From contig CAZLFV010000019.1 in the NCBI GenBank assembly GCA_964558915.1, forward strand, positions 1 through 36,161: a DNA stretch of 36,161 bases. The letters are read 5' to 3'. The notes beneath the pieces were generated by a model. It saw only the letters and a list, made by a program, of their open reading frames with translations, was not told the origin of the DNA and did not search any database. The translations under genes were made by a program, and so were the position numbers. How positions within the stretch are numbered: position 1 is the stretch's first letter; each line of letters begins with the position of its first letter. This stretch comes from CAZKEW01 sp964558915. Lineage in GTDB: Bacteria > Acidobacteriota > Aminicenantia > Aminicenantales > UBA8522. Below, in pieces: positions 1 through 8,407 of this stretch.

Positions 1-65
1 TCTCCCTTCGGTCGAGAAACCGTGCCCGCTCAGTCTTCGACGGGCTTCCTCGCCCTGGTCAAAAT

Positions 66-94
66 TTGCCCCCGTCTTTTTCCTGTGATATAAG
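66..94 (+). promoter_or_regulatory. Candidate sigma70-type promoter for the first operon
   Basis: TTGCCC (66-71) and TATAAG (89-94) are separated by 17 bases, matching the consensus at 4/6 and 5/6 positions. Transcription would begin near 101, upstream of an AGGA ribosome-binding site and the ATG at 114. This argues against the in-frame TTG at 66 as a start codon, because it lies inside the -35 box. Confidence 0.45.
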
Positions 95-113
95 AGACGG
101 GCAGGATCCGCGG

Positions 114-2522
114 ATGGACCGGGAAACCAGGTTCGTGTCTTGCCGTCTTCTATCTAGGTCAGGGCGGCCGGTCTTTTCCCTTCTTTTCTCAGCGGGCGTG
201 GCCCTGGTTTTTTTTCTGACCGCAGTCCGTTTTACATACCTCAAGTTTCCTAAATACATAGACACACTCAAAGAAAGCAAAGAAATAGAAATCTCCGTTT
301 TGGAACGGGAATTTTTTGTACCGGGCGGGAGAAAGAACAACACTTGGATCCTGGAGATCGAATTCTATGAACGGACCCGGCCCGGGATCGTTTTCCGCGT
401 CTCCATCAACGGGACCCCGCTCGAGGCGGCCCGGACCCGAGGACGACGGCTGCTTCTGGAGCTTCCTTCTTCGCTTATAGAAGAAGGGAAAAATTCCGTG
501 ACGATCGGCGGCGATGCAGGCTGGGCCTTCAAGACTTTGCGGATAAAAGACATTTTTGGGTACTCAAGCGGATTCCTGTCCGGCGTTATTTTCCCGAAAC
601 ACAACGTTTACCCTGATATTCGGATTTGGCCCAGGTCCGCGCTTGATTTGCTTCTGTTGATTCTTTTATCCGTCCTGGCCTTTGTCCTGAATCTCTTCCC
701 CGAAGCGAGAACGCGTGCTGCTCCTCCGTTTCTTCGGGCCCTTCAGAAGACGAGGTATGTGGTCCCCGGACTGTTCTTGGGACTGATCCTTCTCCCTCTT
801 TTTTCAAGATACCGGGCCGCCATCGAGCTCGCCTCCCTGGGGCGGCTTGTGGCCGTTTTCTTTGCGCTGGCTTATGTTTTCGAATTGAAAGTCATCCTGA
901 GCCGGGCTGTCCGCCGAACGCCTTTTTTGGTCCGGCTGCGAGACGGAGCAAAGACGGAACTGCTGGTTCTCTGGAAAAAAGGGCAGTTACTGCCTGCGAT
1001 TCTCCTTTTTTGTTTCATCTTCCTTGTCCTTGTTTATCCGGGTCCTCGGACACGTTTGGGTGATGGCCTTGAATATTGCGCCATGCTCGTCAGCTGGGCT
1101 GAATATTTTACGCCGTATGTCACGGAAGAGTCCTGCGCTCGGTTGGAACAAAGGATGGGAAGGATCTCCGGGCCGGAGAGGCAAAATTTCTTCTCCTGGA
1201 TGAAACGGTCCTTTCCATCCCTCCTCAAGAATGGAAGGGAATTGGATCTGCCGCATTTCTGGTTTTATTCTTTGGCCGCAGCCGTGTTTTATTGGCCGGT
1301 GAGGCTGTCTTCCCAGGACATCGGCCTGTGTTTTATGCTTCTTCATATCGTCCTGCTGTTGGCCGCTTTTTTTATCATCAAACGCAAGCTGGGCCAGGCG
1401 GCCGGCCTCAGCTTTTTCTTTATAATCTATGCTTCACCCCTCTTGTGGTTCATCAACAAGGTCCATGTCGAATTCTTTACAGTGATGCTGACTCTTATCG
1501 GGATCACTCTTTTTGTCACGGAAGATTTAGCCGCCTCGGCGCTTAGTTTTGCCGTGGCCTCAACCCAGAATCCTCCCTTCGCTGTCCTTTGCGTTCTTGT
1601 CTTTATTTTTGGTTTTTGGCGAAAGAAGGGGGCGCTCGTCCGGGGCCGCGGCCTCATTATCTGGTCGGGTTCCTTTCTCCTGGCCTGTCTCCACCCCGCC
1701 TACTATTATTTCAGGTTGAGGATGTTGAACCCCATAGTGGGAACAAAGTCGATCGGAATCGGCAGCGACCTCGTTTCCTTAAAAAAAATGCTCTGTTTCA
1801 TCGTCGATCCCGATATCGGCCTTCTGGTGAACTGGATTTTGGCTCTCCCTTTGCTTTTTGTGTTTGCCTTTTTGGCTTTAAGAAAACAAACCCACTTGAC
1901 CTTACGAACCGGCCTTTTTCTCCTTTTTTCTGTTCTGGTGCTTCTATGGAGTCAGTCCCGGACCTCGAATTGGAATCACGGAGGGACATATTATATTTCT
2001 CGTTACGCCCTCTGGTACCTGTATGTTTTTTTCCTGCTGGCCTGGGAGACCGGACTCTATTTTTCAAGAAGAAAGAAGGACGTCAAACGCGCTTTCGTTG
2101 GAGCCGTGATATGTGTTGGACTGATCGAAGCAGTCATCTACCTGCCGAATCGGCCCGAAACCTATCTGCGACCCACCAGGGCCTCCCGGCTCATCTATGG
2201 CCGTTGCCCAGGGCTGTATGACCCAATGCCAGAAATATTCATCGAGCGCTACAGAGGCCAAGAAAAAGACCTCCCCTACGGCGTCTGGGCCGTCAGTAAT
2301 CCGTCAGGGAGCAAGATTCTTGTCAACCGAATTCGGATGAAGAGTTACCTTAAAGAAGAAGAAATTCCTTCCATCGTGACATGTCCCTGGCTGGACCCCG
2401 TTCTTGTTTACCGGGAGGCCAAAGAGAGATTTGTCCGCACGCCTCGGAGAGATCACATTTATATCAACGGCATGGGCAAAAAACTCACCCGCGCAAAAAT
2501 AGACCAGAAAAGGGAGCGATGA
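114..2522 (+). CDS. Large polytopic membrane protein, possible GT-C-type glycosyltransferase
   Basis: The 802-residue product has a cytoplasmic N-terminus, one early membrane segment (about residues 22-39), an extracytoplasmic beta-rich region (about 55-150), then roughly ten or more hydrophobic helices. An acidic loop after a transmembrane helix contains RLGDGLEYC, followed by an aromatic loop with LPHFWFYSL. That arrangement recalls GT-C glycosyltransferases of the PMT/ArnT type, which use lipid-linked sugars. I see no motif that settles the family, so the function is inference. The ATG at 114 is preferred over the TTG at 66 because AGGA precedes it and a plausible promoter overlaps the longer start. 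Its TGA overlaps the next ATG (ATGA), so it is probably translationally coupled to the GH28-like gene. Confidence 0.6.
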   Translation: MDRETRFVSCRLLSRSGRPVFSLLFSAGVALVFFLTAVRFTYLKFPKYIDTLKESKEIEISVLEREFFVPGGRKNNTWILEIEFYERTRPGIVFRVSINGTPLEAARTRGRRLLLELPSSLIEEGKNSVTIGGDAGWAFKTLRIKDIFGYSSGFLSGVIFPKHNVYPDIRIWPRSALDLLLLILLSVLAFVLNLFPEARTRAAPPFLRALQKTRYVVPGLFLGLILLPLFSRYRAAIELASLGRLVAVFFALAYVFELKVILSRAVRRTPFLVRLRDGAKTELLVLWKKGQLLPAILLFCFIFLVLVYPGPRTRLGDGLEYCAMLVSWAEYFTPYVTEESCARLEQRMGRISGPERQNFFSWMKRSFPSLLKNGRELDLPHFWFYSLAAAVFYWPVRLSSQDIGLCFMLLHIVLLLAAFFIIKRKLGQAAGLSFFFIIYASPLLWFINKVHVEFFTVMLTLIGITLFVTEDLAASALSFAVASTQNPPFAVLCVLVFIFGFWRKKGALVRGRGLIIWSGSFLLACLHPAYYYFRLRMLNPIVGTKSIGIGSDLVSLKKMLCFIVDPDIGLLVNWILALPLLFVFAFLALRKQTHLTLRTGLFLLFSVLVLLWSQSRTSNWNHGGTYYISRYALWYLYVFFLLAWETGLYFSRRKKDVKRAFVGAVICVGLIEAVIYLPNRPETYLRPTRASRLIYGRCPGLYDPMPEIFIERYRGQEKDLPYGVWAVSNPSGSKILVNRIRMKSYLKEEEIPSIVTCPWLDPVLVYREAKERFVRTPRRDHIYINGMGKKLTRAKIDQKRER

Positions 2523-4180
2523 AGATGCACCTGTCAAAAGTTCAAACCCGGATTTTGCTCTGCGCTTGTTTTCTTTTATGTTATTGGCTTGTCGCTTTTC
2601 GTCAGGCCCGGGCGCAGCCCCAAGGAGGCCAGAAAGGACTTGCCGTGTTTGACGTCAAGGCGTTTGGGGCGACCGGGAGAAAGACAGATAACGCCCGGGC
2701 TGCCATCCAGAAGGCGGTTGACGCCTGCGCTGCGGCCGGGGGAGGGATGGTCTATCTTCCGCCCGGAGAGTACTCCTCGGGGACGATTCACCTGCGCAGC
2801 CGTGTGCGTTTCTTCCTGGAAGCTGGGGCGACCCTTTATTCCATCAAGGACAAGAACGCTTTTGACAAAGACGCGCTGTTTTACGGCGAGGACTTGGTCA
2901 ATATCGCCCTGGAGGGGCGCGGAACGGTGAACGGTGAAGGCGCTTACGAAATGCGGCTGAAAGGCGATTTCCATGATGACTTCATCTACCCGAACCAGGT
3001 GGAAGTGGAAAAGCGGGGCCTGCCCCTTACCCGGTCTTTTCCCAAGGCCAACCAATTTGGAAAGCTGGTACTTTTGCTCCGGTGCAAGGATGTCTGGATC
3101 AGCGGTCTGTCGTTTATCGATTCTCCCTCCTGGACGATCCACCCTTATGGCTGCGAACGGATGGTGATCGACGGTGTTTATATCCGCTCGAGCTTAAAGG
3201 ACGCCGTTTGGGCGGATGGCATCGACCCCGATGGCTGCAAGGACTTGCGCATCTCCAACAGCACCATTGAGACTGGCGATGACGCTCTCGTTTTTTATTC
3301 CATGAACTGGTTTGGGCCGGCCCTGCCCTGCGAAAACATCACCGTCACGAACTGCCGCCTGTCATCGGCCTCATCGGCCATCAAGTTTTGCGACGGAAAC
3401 ATGAATTGCGTCCGGAACGTCACCATCGATAACTGCGTCATCACCGGCTCTAACCGCGGCATTGCGTTTATGACCTTTGACGGCGGCGATGTTCGCGATG
3501 TAGTTATTTCCAACCTGACCATAGAGTGCGTGCGCCATGACTGGTTCTGGTGGGGCGACGGCGAGCCCTTTCATTTCAACATCAGGAAGAGAAGCGAGGT
3601 CCACAAAAATTGGAGAAAAGAAGACGACCGGCCGGCCGGCTCCATCCGGAACGTCCTGATTCAGAACATCATTGCCCACGGCAAGGGTTCAAGCATATGC
3701 AACGGCCATCCTGAAAGCTGGCTGGACGGGATTACCATGGACAATATTAAGCTTTTTGTTTCCCATGATGCGGCTGCGCCCTATGACAAAGCGGTCCATG
3801 CCTTGACGTTCAAGCAGGCCAAGAACCTCAAGCTCAGGAATATCGAGGTGTTCTGGGAGGCGCCGGGATATGATCAATGGCAATCAGTGCTCTTCCTTGA
3901 AGACATCCGGGGACTCGAATTGGAAGGATTTTCCGGAGGGCCGGCGAAGCCTGGAACAGAGGCCGCAGCCGTCGTCCTGAACCAGGTTGAGGACGCCCGC
4001 GTTAGCAAATCAAACGCCCTGAGCGGAACCTCGGTTTTCTGCGAGATCAGGGGGGAGCGAACACGAAACATCTCTTTTGTCGGGAACGATTTTCTCCAGG
4101 TTGGGATGCCCTGGAGGCTCGCCCCTGATGTCAAGCCAGACGCCGTCACAGCCACGGGAAATCTTATTAAAGATCAATAA
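2519..4180 (+). CDS. Exported glycoside hydrolase family 28-like (pectate-lyase-fold) protein
   Basis: The 553-residue product begins with a signal peptide (basic start, hydrophobic stretch, cleavage near RQARAQ). A parallel beta-helix start follows: FDVKAFGATG, then GGGMVYLPPGEY, typical of the Pectate_lyase_3/GH28 fold. The three Asp positions used by polygalacturonases are present: ADGIDP (D233) and TGDDA (D254, D255). The usual GHG motif is absent, with SSASSAIKF in its place, and the RIK motif is reduced to SNRGIAF. It therefore looks like a GH28 relative with altered subsite chemistry acting on a pectic or other uronic polysaccharide in the periplasm or outside the cell. The start overlaps the upstream stop by four bases, and no in-frame start nearer the signal peptide is better. 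Family assignment is firm, substrate is not. Confidence 0.8.
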   Translation: MKMHLSKVQTRILLCACFLLCYWLVAFRQARAQPQGGQKGLAVFDVKAFGATGRKTDNARAAIQKAVDACAAAGGGMVYLPPGEYSSGTIHLRSRVRFFLEAGATLYSIKDKNAFDKDALFYGEDLVNIALEGRGTVNGEGAYEMRLKGDFHDDFIYPNQVEVEKRGLPLTRSFPKANQFGKLVLLLRCKDVWISGLSFIDSPSWTIHPYGCERMVIDGVYIRSSLKDAVWADGIDPDGCKDLRISNSTIETGDDALVFYSMNWFGPALPCENITVTNCRLSSASSAIKFCDGNMNCVRNVTIDNCVITGSNRGIAFMTFDGGDVRDVVISNLTIECVRHDWFWWGDGEPFHFNIRKRSEVHKNWRKEDDRPAGSIRNVLIQNIIAHGKGSSICNGHPESWLDGITMDNIKLFVSHDAAAPYDKAVHALTFKQAKNLKLRNIEVFWEAPGYDQWQSVLFLEDIRGLELEGFSGGPAKPGTEAAAVVLNQVEDARVSKSNALSGTSVFCEIRGERTRNISFVGNDFLQVGMPWRLAPDVKPDAVTATGNLIKDQ

Positions 4181-4183
4181 CAT

Positions 4184-4207
4184 ATAAGTTCTAAGCGTCG
4201 AACTTAT
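4184..4207. terminator. Possible bidirectional terminator hairpin between convergent genes
   Basis: ATAAGTTC (4184-4191) and GAACTTAT (4200-4207) form a perfect 8-bp stem with an 8-base loop. It lies in the 29-base gap between two convergent stop codons. The stem is A/T-rich and the trailing T-tract is poor (CCCTATTTTG on the plus strand), so termination strength is doubtful. Confidence 0.35.
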
Positions 4208-4209
4208 CC

Positions 4210-6633
4210 CTATTTTGTCTCGCCAGCGAAGCCGACGTTATCCAGAATGATCACTCCTTCGCGACCCTGGTCGAAGACGAAACGGATATCCTTGAGCAGG
4301 CCAGGATTGAACTCAGGATACAGCTCAGCAAAGACAGCCAAGGGCAGCTCGAAAGTCTGCATCGTGGGCTCATAATCTTTGCCCATCATAAATTTTTCTT
4401 TAGGCAGCTTGGTGAAGCGCGAACGGACGACAGGCGGAACAGACCTAAAACGGTCAAGAGGGAGCCTGGCCGATGTTCCGTCGGATGCGACGAGCTCCAC
4501 ACTCAGCCGCAGCGGCTCTTTATGTTGGTCTGCCGCCTCTTTTTTTGCTTTCTTTTCCTCGGCTTTCTTTGCGGCATCCTTTTTTGATCTTTCTTGATCC
4601 TGGCCTTTGTCTTGGCCCTTCTCGTCCTCAGGATCTGGGATTTTTTCGTCGGCATCGGCTAGGCTGAAGACAAGACGGGAATTGGCTCGAAGCTTAAGAC
4701 TCTCTCTGCTGTCCTCCGTAAGCTCGACCCTGTAGGAGGGGGCTTTATCTCCTTGGCGGTCGGATTCAGGGCCGCGCCAGCCCAGGAAGACTGCGTTGTT
4801 CTCTTTTGTGCCCGACTTGCGCATCTCTAGGTCGGCTTCGCGCCAGACGGCCAGGTTTTTTCCGAAGGTCCTTCCGCCTGGAGAGGTGGTCGTGGTCACA
4901 TCGACATCCTCTTCGAATGTGCAGACCGGCCGGAACGTGGAGTCCTCGAAGCGGTTTATATAAATGTCCTTAGGAAGCCAAGCCGCAATAACCTGAGCAT
5001 CTTGAAATAGGGGAACGTAGGAACGGTCGTTATGGAGGGTGGCTTCCAGGAAGGCGGAAATATAGACCTTGCTTATTTTTCGCTGAGCTTCGCCATCGAT
5101 GAGAGCTTTGCGGTTGAGAAAAGTCCCCATCGGCATCCCCCAGTCATTATCGCCCCAGACAGCGTTGAATTGGCCGTGGTTGGAGCGATAGGAATAGAGA
5201 GAAGCCTTGAACCAATAGTTGCCGTCGGTGAAGCGGACGCGGTTGAACTGGCGCTCGCCCATGAAGAATGAGCAATCGGCATCGTGGGCTCCCTGGAGGA
5301 CGAGATAGTTTATGTTCTCGAGAGGTGTGGGCTTGCCCGCGGGCTTGTACTGCTGGTCGCTCGGAGCAATGGAGATGATCGCTCTGATGCTGAAGTTGAA
5401 ATCGAATAAAACGGTGGCATCGTCAGGATAATGGGAAAGGTGGTTAAAGGCTCCGGCAATGGCTGCTGCTTCTCCTCCGCGGGAATGTCCGGCGAGAGCG
5501 ATGTTGTTCATGTCCACTTTGCTGAAGAATGGATTGCTTTCTTCCCCGTTCCACTTCTTCCAAACACGAAGATGCTGGAGGAGCAGCCATCCCCGGCCGT
5601 CGTTTTCCCGGGAGAGGCCGGCCGGCCAGGATCCGTTAAAGAAGTTCTCATCGACGGAGACGAAGATAAAACCCCGGCTGGCCATGAGCTCGCCGAGGTA
5701 GCCGTAACCCGGGTCGGAGAATTCCTGCATTTTATGGTTGCCGTGGACGATCAAAACCAGGGGAAAAGGGCCTTCGCCCTCGGGATACCAAACCCGGCCG
5801 TTGAGCGGGAACTTTTTGAAATCGAACCCCCAGTACCAGTGCCGGACCTTCATCTTCCAACCTTTGTTGTTTTTGATGAAAGGAGTCGCATCGACGCTCT
5901 CGGTTTTGAGCTCCGCTTTCTGTCCGAACTCGGGCCTGTGCTTGTCCGCGCCGATTCCGTAGGTCAACTTGCCAACTCTGAAGGGTCCGGGCAGGGAAGG
6001 ATCAGGCACGGACAGAGCCGCGAATTGGACGGCTTCCTCCCTAAACTCTGTAAGGTGGCGGTCGCTTCCCTTGCTGGCGAGCCAAAGGATGCACAAGATG
6101 ACAAGGGCAAGAGGACTCAGGATCTTAAAATAAACAAAGACCTTTTTTGCTGGAGGTACCTGCCTGAGTGTTTTGGAGAAGAGAGAAGCCAGGCCGCTTC
6201 CCAGACAAGCTCCTGCCAGACCGAATATAAGCCCGATCCCTAAACTTATTGGAAGAGGCCAGCCCTCTTTTAGGAAGAAGACGATCAACAAAATCAAAGA
6301 GACGAGACCAATCTTGTTGATAAATCCGGGCAATACAGCGAGGAGCTTAAGAACAACCGCGGTTCCCAGCCCAAGGAGAAAAATTATGACAGCGTAGAAA
6401 AGGATGCCGGCCAAGCTGTCGAAAATTCTCGGAAGCCCGGGCCGCAAATAGAGGCCAAATAGTACCATGAACAAACCCAGAAAAAAGAGGATGCCAATCG
6501 CGGCACCGGCGCGGGTCAAGGGACTGGGAAGGACTTTTATCCAGGCGTTCTTCAGCCTGTCTCGAATCTTCCTCCTAGTCCGGATTCCCATAGAGGAAGG
6601 TCCTTGATGAGCCTGATTCGACGTTGTCTTCAT
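4210..6633 (-). CDS. Membrane-anchored alpha/beta hydrolase
   Basis: The 807-residue product has about five N-terminal transmembrane helices (residues 40-195), then an alpha/beta hydrolase domain that is probably extracytoplasmic. The nucleophile elbow GHSRGGEAA places the catalytic Ser at 384. It is preceded by LVLIVHGNH (oxyanion region) and followed by NYLVLQGAHDADC and SNHGQFN, which supply plausible Asp and His partners. This layout resembles the dienelactone hydrolase/chlorophyllase-like group, so an ester or amide substrate is likely but unknown. A Lys/Glu/Asp-rich low-complexity stretch (about 670-715) interrupts a C-terminal beta-rich domain. The start has AAGGAGA eight to nine bases upstream. 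It is transcribed in the same direction as the STAS gene, 75 bases downstream of it. Confidence 0.75.
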   Translation of the reverse strand: MKTTSNQAHQGPSSMGIRTRRKIRDRLKNAWIKVLPSPLTRAGAAIGILFFLGLFMVLFGLYLRPGLPRIFDSLAGILFYAVIIFLLGLGTAVVLKLLAVLPGFINKIGLVSLILLIVFFLKEGWPLPISLGIGLIFGLAGACLGSGLASLFSKTLRQVPPAKKVFVYFKILSPLALVILCILWLASKGSDRHLTEFREEAVQFAALSVPDPSLPGPFRVGKLTYGIGADKHRPEFGQKAELKTESVDATPFIKNNKGWKMKVRHWYWGFDFKKFPLNGRVWYPEGEGPFPLVLIVHGNHKMQEFSDPGYGYLGELMASRGFIFVSVDENFFNGSWPAGLSRENDGRGWLLLQHLRVWKKWNGEESNPFFSKVDMNNIALAGHSRGGEAAAIAGAFNHLSHYPDDATVLFDFNFSIRAIISIAPSDQQYKPAGKPTPLENINYLVLQGAHDADCSFFMGERQFNRVRFTDGNYWFKASLYSYRSNHGQFNAVWGDNDWGMPMGTFLNRKALIDGEAQRKISKVYISAFLEATLHNDRSYVPLFQDAQVIAAWLPKDIYINRFEDSTFRPVCTFEEDVDVTTTTSPGGRTFGKNLAVWREADLEMRKSGTKENNAVFLGWRGPESDRQGDKAPSYRVELTEDSRESLKLRANSRLVFSLADADEKIPDPEDEKGQDKGQDQERSKKDAAKKAEEKKAKKEAADQHKEPLRLSVELVASDGTSARLPLDRFRSVPPVVRSRFTKLPKEKFMMGKDYEPTMQTFELPLAVFAELYPEFNPGLLKDIRFVFDQGREGVIILDNVGFAGETK

Positions 6634-6708
6634 ATATCTATTTCTCCTTGTCTTTCAATTAGATTTATTTGGGATCAATCAGGTTGCTTTGAGGTCTTTG
6701 AGAACGGC

Positions 6709-7074
6709 TCAGCCAAAGCTTTTTATGGCTTTTTCTTCGTTGTCAAAGAATTCGAAGATTTTCGTCAGGCCGGAGTAATTAAAAATCAGCCAGATCTTTT
6801 CGGAGAGATGGACAAACTTCAGGCTTCCTTTTTTTTTCTGGACAGAGACGTGAGCGGCGACGATATCGCCGATCCCATAACTATCGATAAAATCGACTTT
6901 CGCGAAATTGAGAAGGATTTTCTTTTTCCCGAGAGAAAGCTGTTCCCTGATCAGTCTGTGGAGGGACGGCGCCTGTTCTTCAGAAAGCCTGATTTCGCCG
7001 GCCAAGTCTAAAATAACGATGCCATTTTCTTCTCTCAGGCCGTGTCTCATGACCTCCCCCTTTTCCTTGTTCAT
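6709..7074 (-). CDS. STAS-domain protein (anti-sigma-factor antagonist-like)
   Basis: The 121-residue single-domain protein has the SpoIIAA/RsbV pattern: strand VILDLAGEI, helix, strand KKILLNFAKVDFID, then the phosphorylation loop DSYGIG with Ser65, where many relatives have DSSGLG. Such proteins bind anti-sigma kinases and are switched off by phosphorylation of that Ser. No cognate kinase, phosphatase or sigma factor lies in the window, so the partner is encoded elsewhere. The start is ambiguous. ATG 7104 lies inside a candidate -10 box, ATG 7074 has GGGAG 11 bases upstream, and ATG 7050 follows a strong G-rich site at short spacing. I chose 7074. Confidence 0.75.
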   Translation of the reverse strand: MNKEKGEVMRHGLREENGIVILDLAGEIRLSEEQAPSLHRLIREQLSLGKKKILLNFAKVDFIDSYGIGDIVAAHVSVQKKKGSLKFVHLSEKIWLIFNYSGLTKIFEFFDNEEKAIKSFG

Positions 7075-7102
7075 TGATCTAATATCTCCCGGGTGCACTT
7101 TC

Positions 7103-7131
7103 ATTATTAAAAATTACTCGCGTTTTGGCAA
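7103..7131 (-). promoter_or_regulatory. Candidate promoter for the STAS gene
   Basis: Reading the minus strand, TTGCCA (7131-7126) and AATAAT (7108-7103) are 17 bases apart, each matching the sigma70 consensus at 5/6 positions. A transcript would begin near 7096, which disfavours ATG 7104 as the start of the STAS gene. Confidence 0.5.
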
Positions 7132-7159
7132 GACTTTTGTTGCAGACCAGAAGTCCGGG

Positions 7160-7684
7160 CTATTTTCTCAGGGTGAACGTCGTGCAAGCGGGGTTGGGTG
7201 TAAAAGCAGAGATATCGTCCGTATATGATCGGATGCAGATTTGGCTTTGCTGGCCGTTCCCGTAGGCTTGCCCGGTCACTTTGAACCGGAGCTCAACCAG
7301 GGTGCCGCTGCTGCTCTTGGCGACAGGAGTGCCGCTGCCAACAAAGCCCCCCACTTTGAGCTCGCCGGGACTGGGTTCGTTCGCGTCTACAGCCGCCCAG
7401 TCGCCAGTCAGGCCTCCCGTTCCGGCATCCTGAAACTCGAACATCTGAGTGTCGAACGCCCCGTCAAACCCGAAAACGCGGATTTCCTGGCCGTTTCCCG
7501 TGATCTGGGCAGTGACCTTAATAATGGTGTCCGGGCCTCCGGAATTAGGATCGCAAATTACAGAAATTAACTGCTGGCTAGGAGTGTTTATGGTGGTGGT
7601 TGTCGGGGTTTTCTTACAACCACCGGGCAGACTGGCCACGCAAAAAATGAGGCCGACCATAGTGATCAATTTTCTCGGGGCCAT
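7160..7684 (-). CDS. Small lipoprotein with cohesin-like beta domain
   Basis: The 174-residue product starts MAPRKLITMVG and has a hydrophobic signal ending ASLPGGC, so Cys23 would be lipidated. The -3 residue is Pro, which is unusual for a lipobox. After a Thr-rich linker (TPTTTT) comes a beta-rich domain of about 140 residues. Features such as DTIIKVTAQITG, GFDGAFDTQMFEF and GTLVELRFKVTG resemble the cohesin/Big-like fold seen in secreted proteins. A good promoter sits immediately upstream, and the downstream neighbour is the STAS gene. Start 7684 is chosen because it gives a compact signal peptide and lies just after the promoter. No enzymatic motif is visible and the function is unknown. 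Confidence 0.65.
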   Translation of the reverse strand: MAPRKLITMVGLIFCVASLPGGCKKTPTTTTINTPSQQLISVICDPNSGGPDTIIKVTAQITGNGQEIRVFGFDGAFDTQMFEFQDAGTGGLTGDWAAVDANEPSPGELKVGGFVGSGTPVAKSSSGTLVELRFKVTGQAYGNGQQSQICIRSYTDDISAFTPNPACTTFTLRK

Positions 7685-7699
7685 TTTCAAGTCCGCTCC

Positions 7700-7728
7700 A
7701 TTATAGCCGAATTGGGCCCTAATTTGAA
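7700..7728 (-). promoter_or_regulatory. Candidate promoter for the small lipoprotein gene
   Basis: On the minus strand, TTCAAA (7728-7723), a 17-base spacer and a perfect TATAAT (7705-7700) precede the ATG at 7684. A GGAG lies between them. Confidence 0.55.
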
Positions 7729-7828
7729 GCCGCAAAATGAAAACTGTTTCAGCCATCATTTAGTCGAACGAAAAACAAGACTGGGACGGCCCTCCCTGAG
7801 AGGTGTTCCCGCGACGCCAGGCAGACGC

Positions 7829-7857
7829 TTTACATCCGGATGGCTGTGGATTATCAT
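7829..7857 (+). promoter_or_regulatory. Candidate sigma70 promoter for hslV-hslU
   Basis: TTTACA (7829-7834), a 17-base spacer and TATCAT (7852-7857) each match the consensus at 5/6 positions. Transcription would begin near 7864, followed by AAGGTGA and the hslV ATG at 7880. No CIRCE-type heat-shock inverted repeat is visible. Confidence 0.6.
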
Positions 7858-7879
7858 ATTATTTGAAAAAGGTGAATCC

Positions 7880-8407
7880 ATGACCTGTTCTACAACCATC
7901 ATCTGCGTTCGTCACAAGGGGCAACTGGCCATGGCCGGAGACGGCCAAGTCTCGATGGGCCAGACGATCCTGAAGCAGACGGCAAGAAAAATCAGGCGGC
8001 TTCATAAGGACAAGGTCTTGGCCGGTTTTGCCGGTGCCACTTCGGATGCCTTCGCCTTGTTCTCCCGGTTTGAGAACAAGCTCGAGGAATATCGGGGCAA
8101 CCTGTCACGCGCGGCTATTGAACTGGCCAAGGACTGGCGCCTGGACAAGGCCCTGCGGCAGCTGGAGGCCCTTCTTATTGTCGCGGACAAGGAGAGCGCT
8201 TTTCTCATCTCGGGAACGGGAGACGTCGTCGAGCCGGATGACGGCATTATTGCCATCGGCTCGGGCGGCCCCTATGCCCTGGCTGCGGCCCGCGCCCTGA
8301 TTAGGCACACGAATCTCGGGGCCAAGGAGATCGCCCTGGAAGCGATGAAAATTAGCGCCGGCATCTGCGTTTACACGAATGACCAGATCATCATCGAGGA
8401 GCTGTGA
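7880..8407 (+). CDS. hslV: ATP-dependent protease HslVU, peptidase subunit HslV
   Basis: HslV is the N-terminal-nucleophile threonine peptidase that forms the proteolytic core of the cytoplasmic HslVU machine. The 175-residue product has the normal length and conserved segments: AGDGQVSMGQT, KVLAGFAGATSDAF, IAIGSGGPYALAAARAL and ICVYTNDQIIIEEL. The catalytic Thr should be residue 5 in MTCSTTIICV, so a four-residue prosegment must be removed; the E. coli protein has only Met before it. The start at 7880 has AAGGTGA six bases upstream and a promoter at 7829-7857. The longer in-frame extension lacks family similarity. Its stop is directly followed by the hslU ATG. Confidence 0.96.
   Translation: MTCSTTIICVRHKGQLAMAGDGQVSMGQTILKQTARKIRRLHKDKVLAGFAGATSDAFALFSRFENKLEEYRGNLSRAAIELAKDWRLDKALRQLEALLIVADKESAFLISGTGDVVEPDDGIIAIGSGGPYALAAARALIRHTNLGAKEIALEAMKISAGICVYTNDQIIIEEL

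Noticed and set aside
5431..6243. 270-codon open frame antisense to the alpha/beta hydrolase
   Set aside because: The sense frame carries GHSRGG and membrane segments. The antisense frame has no supporting feature.
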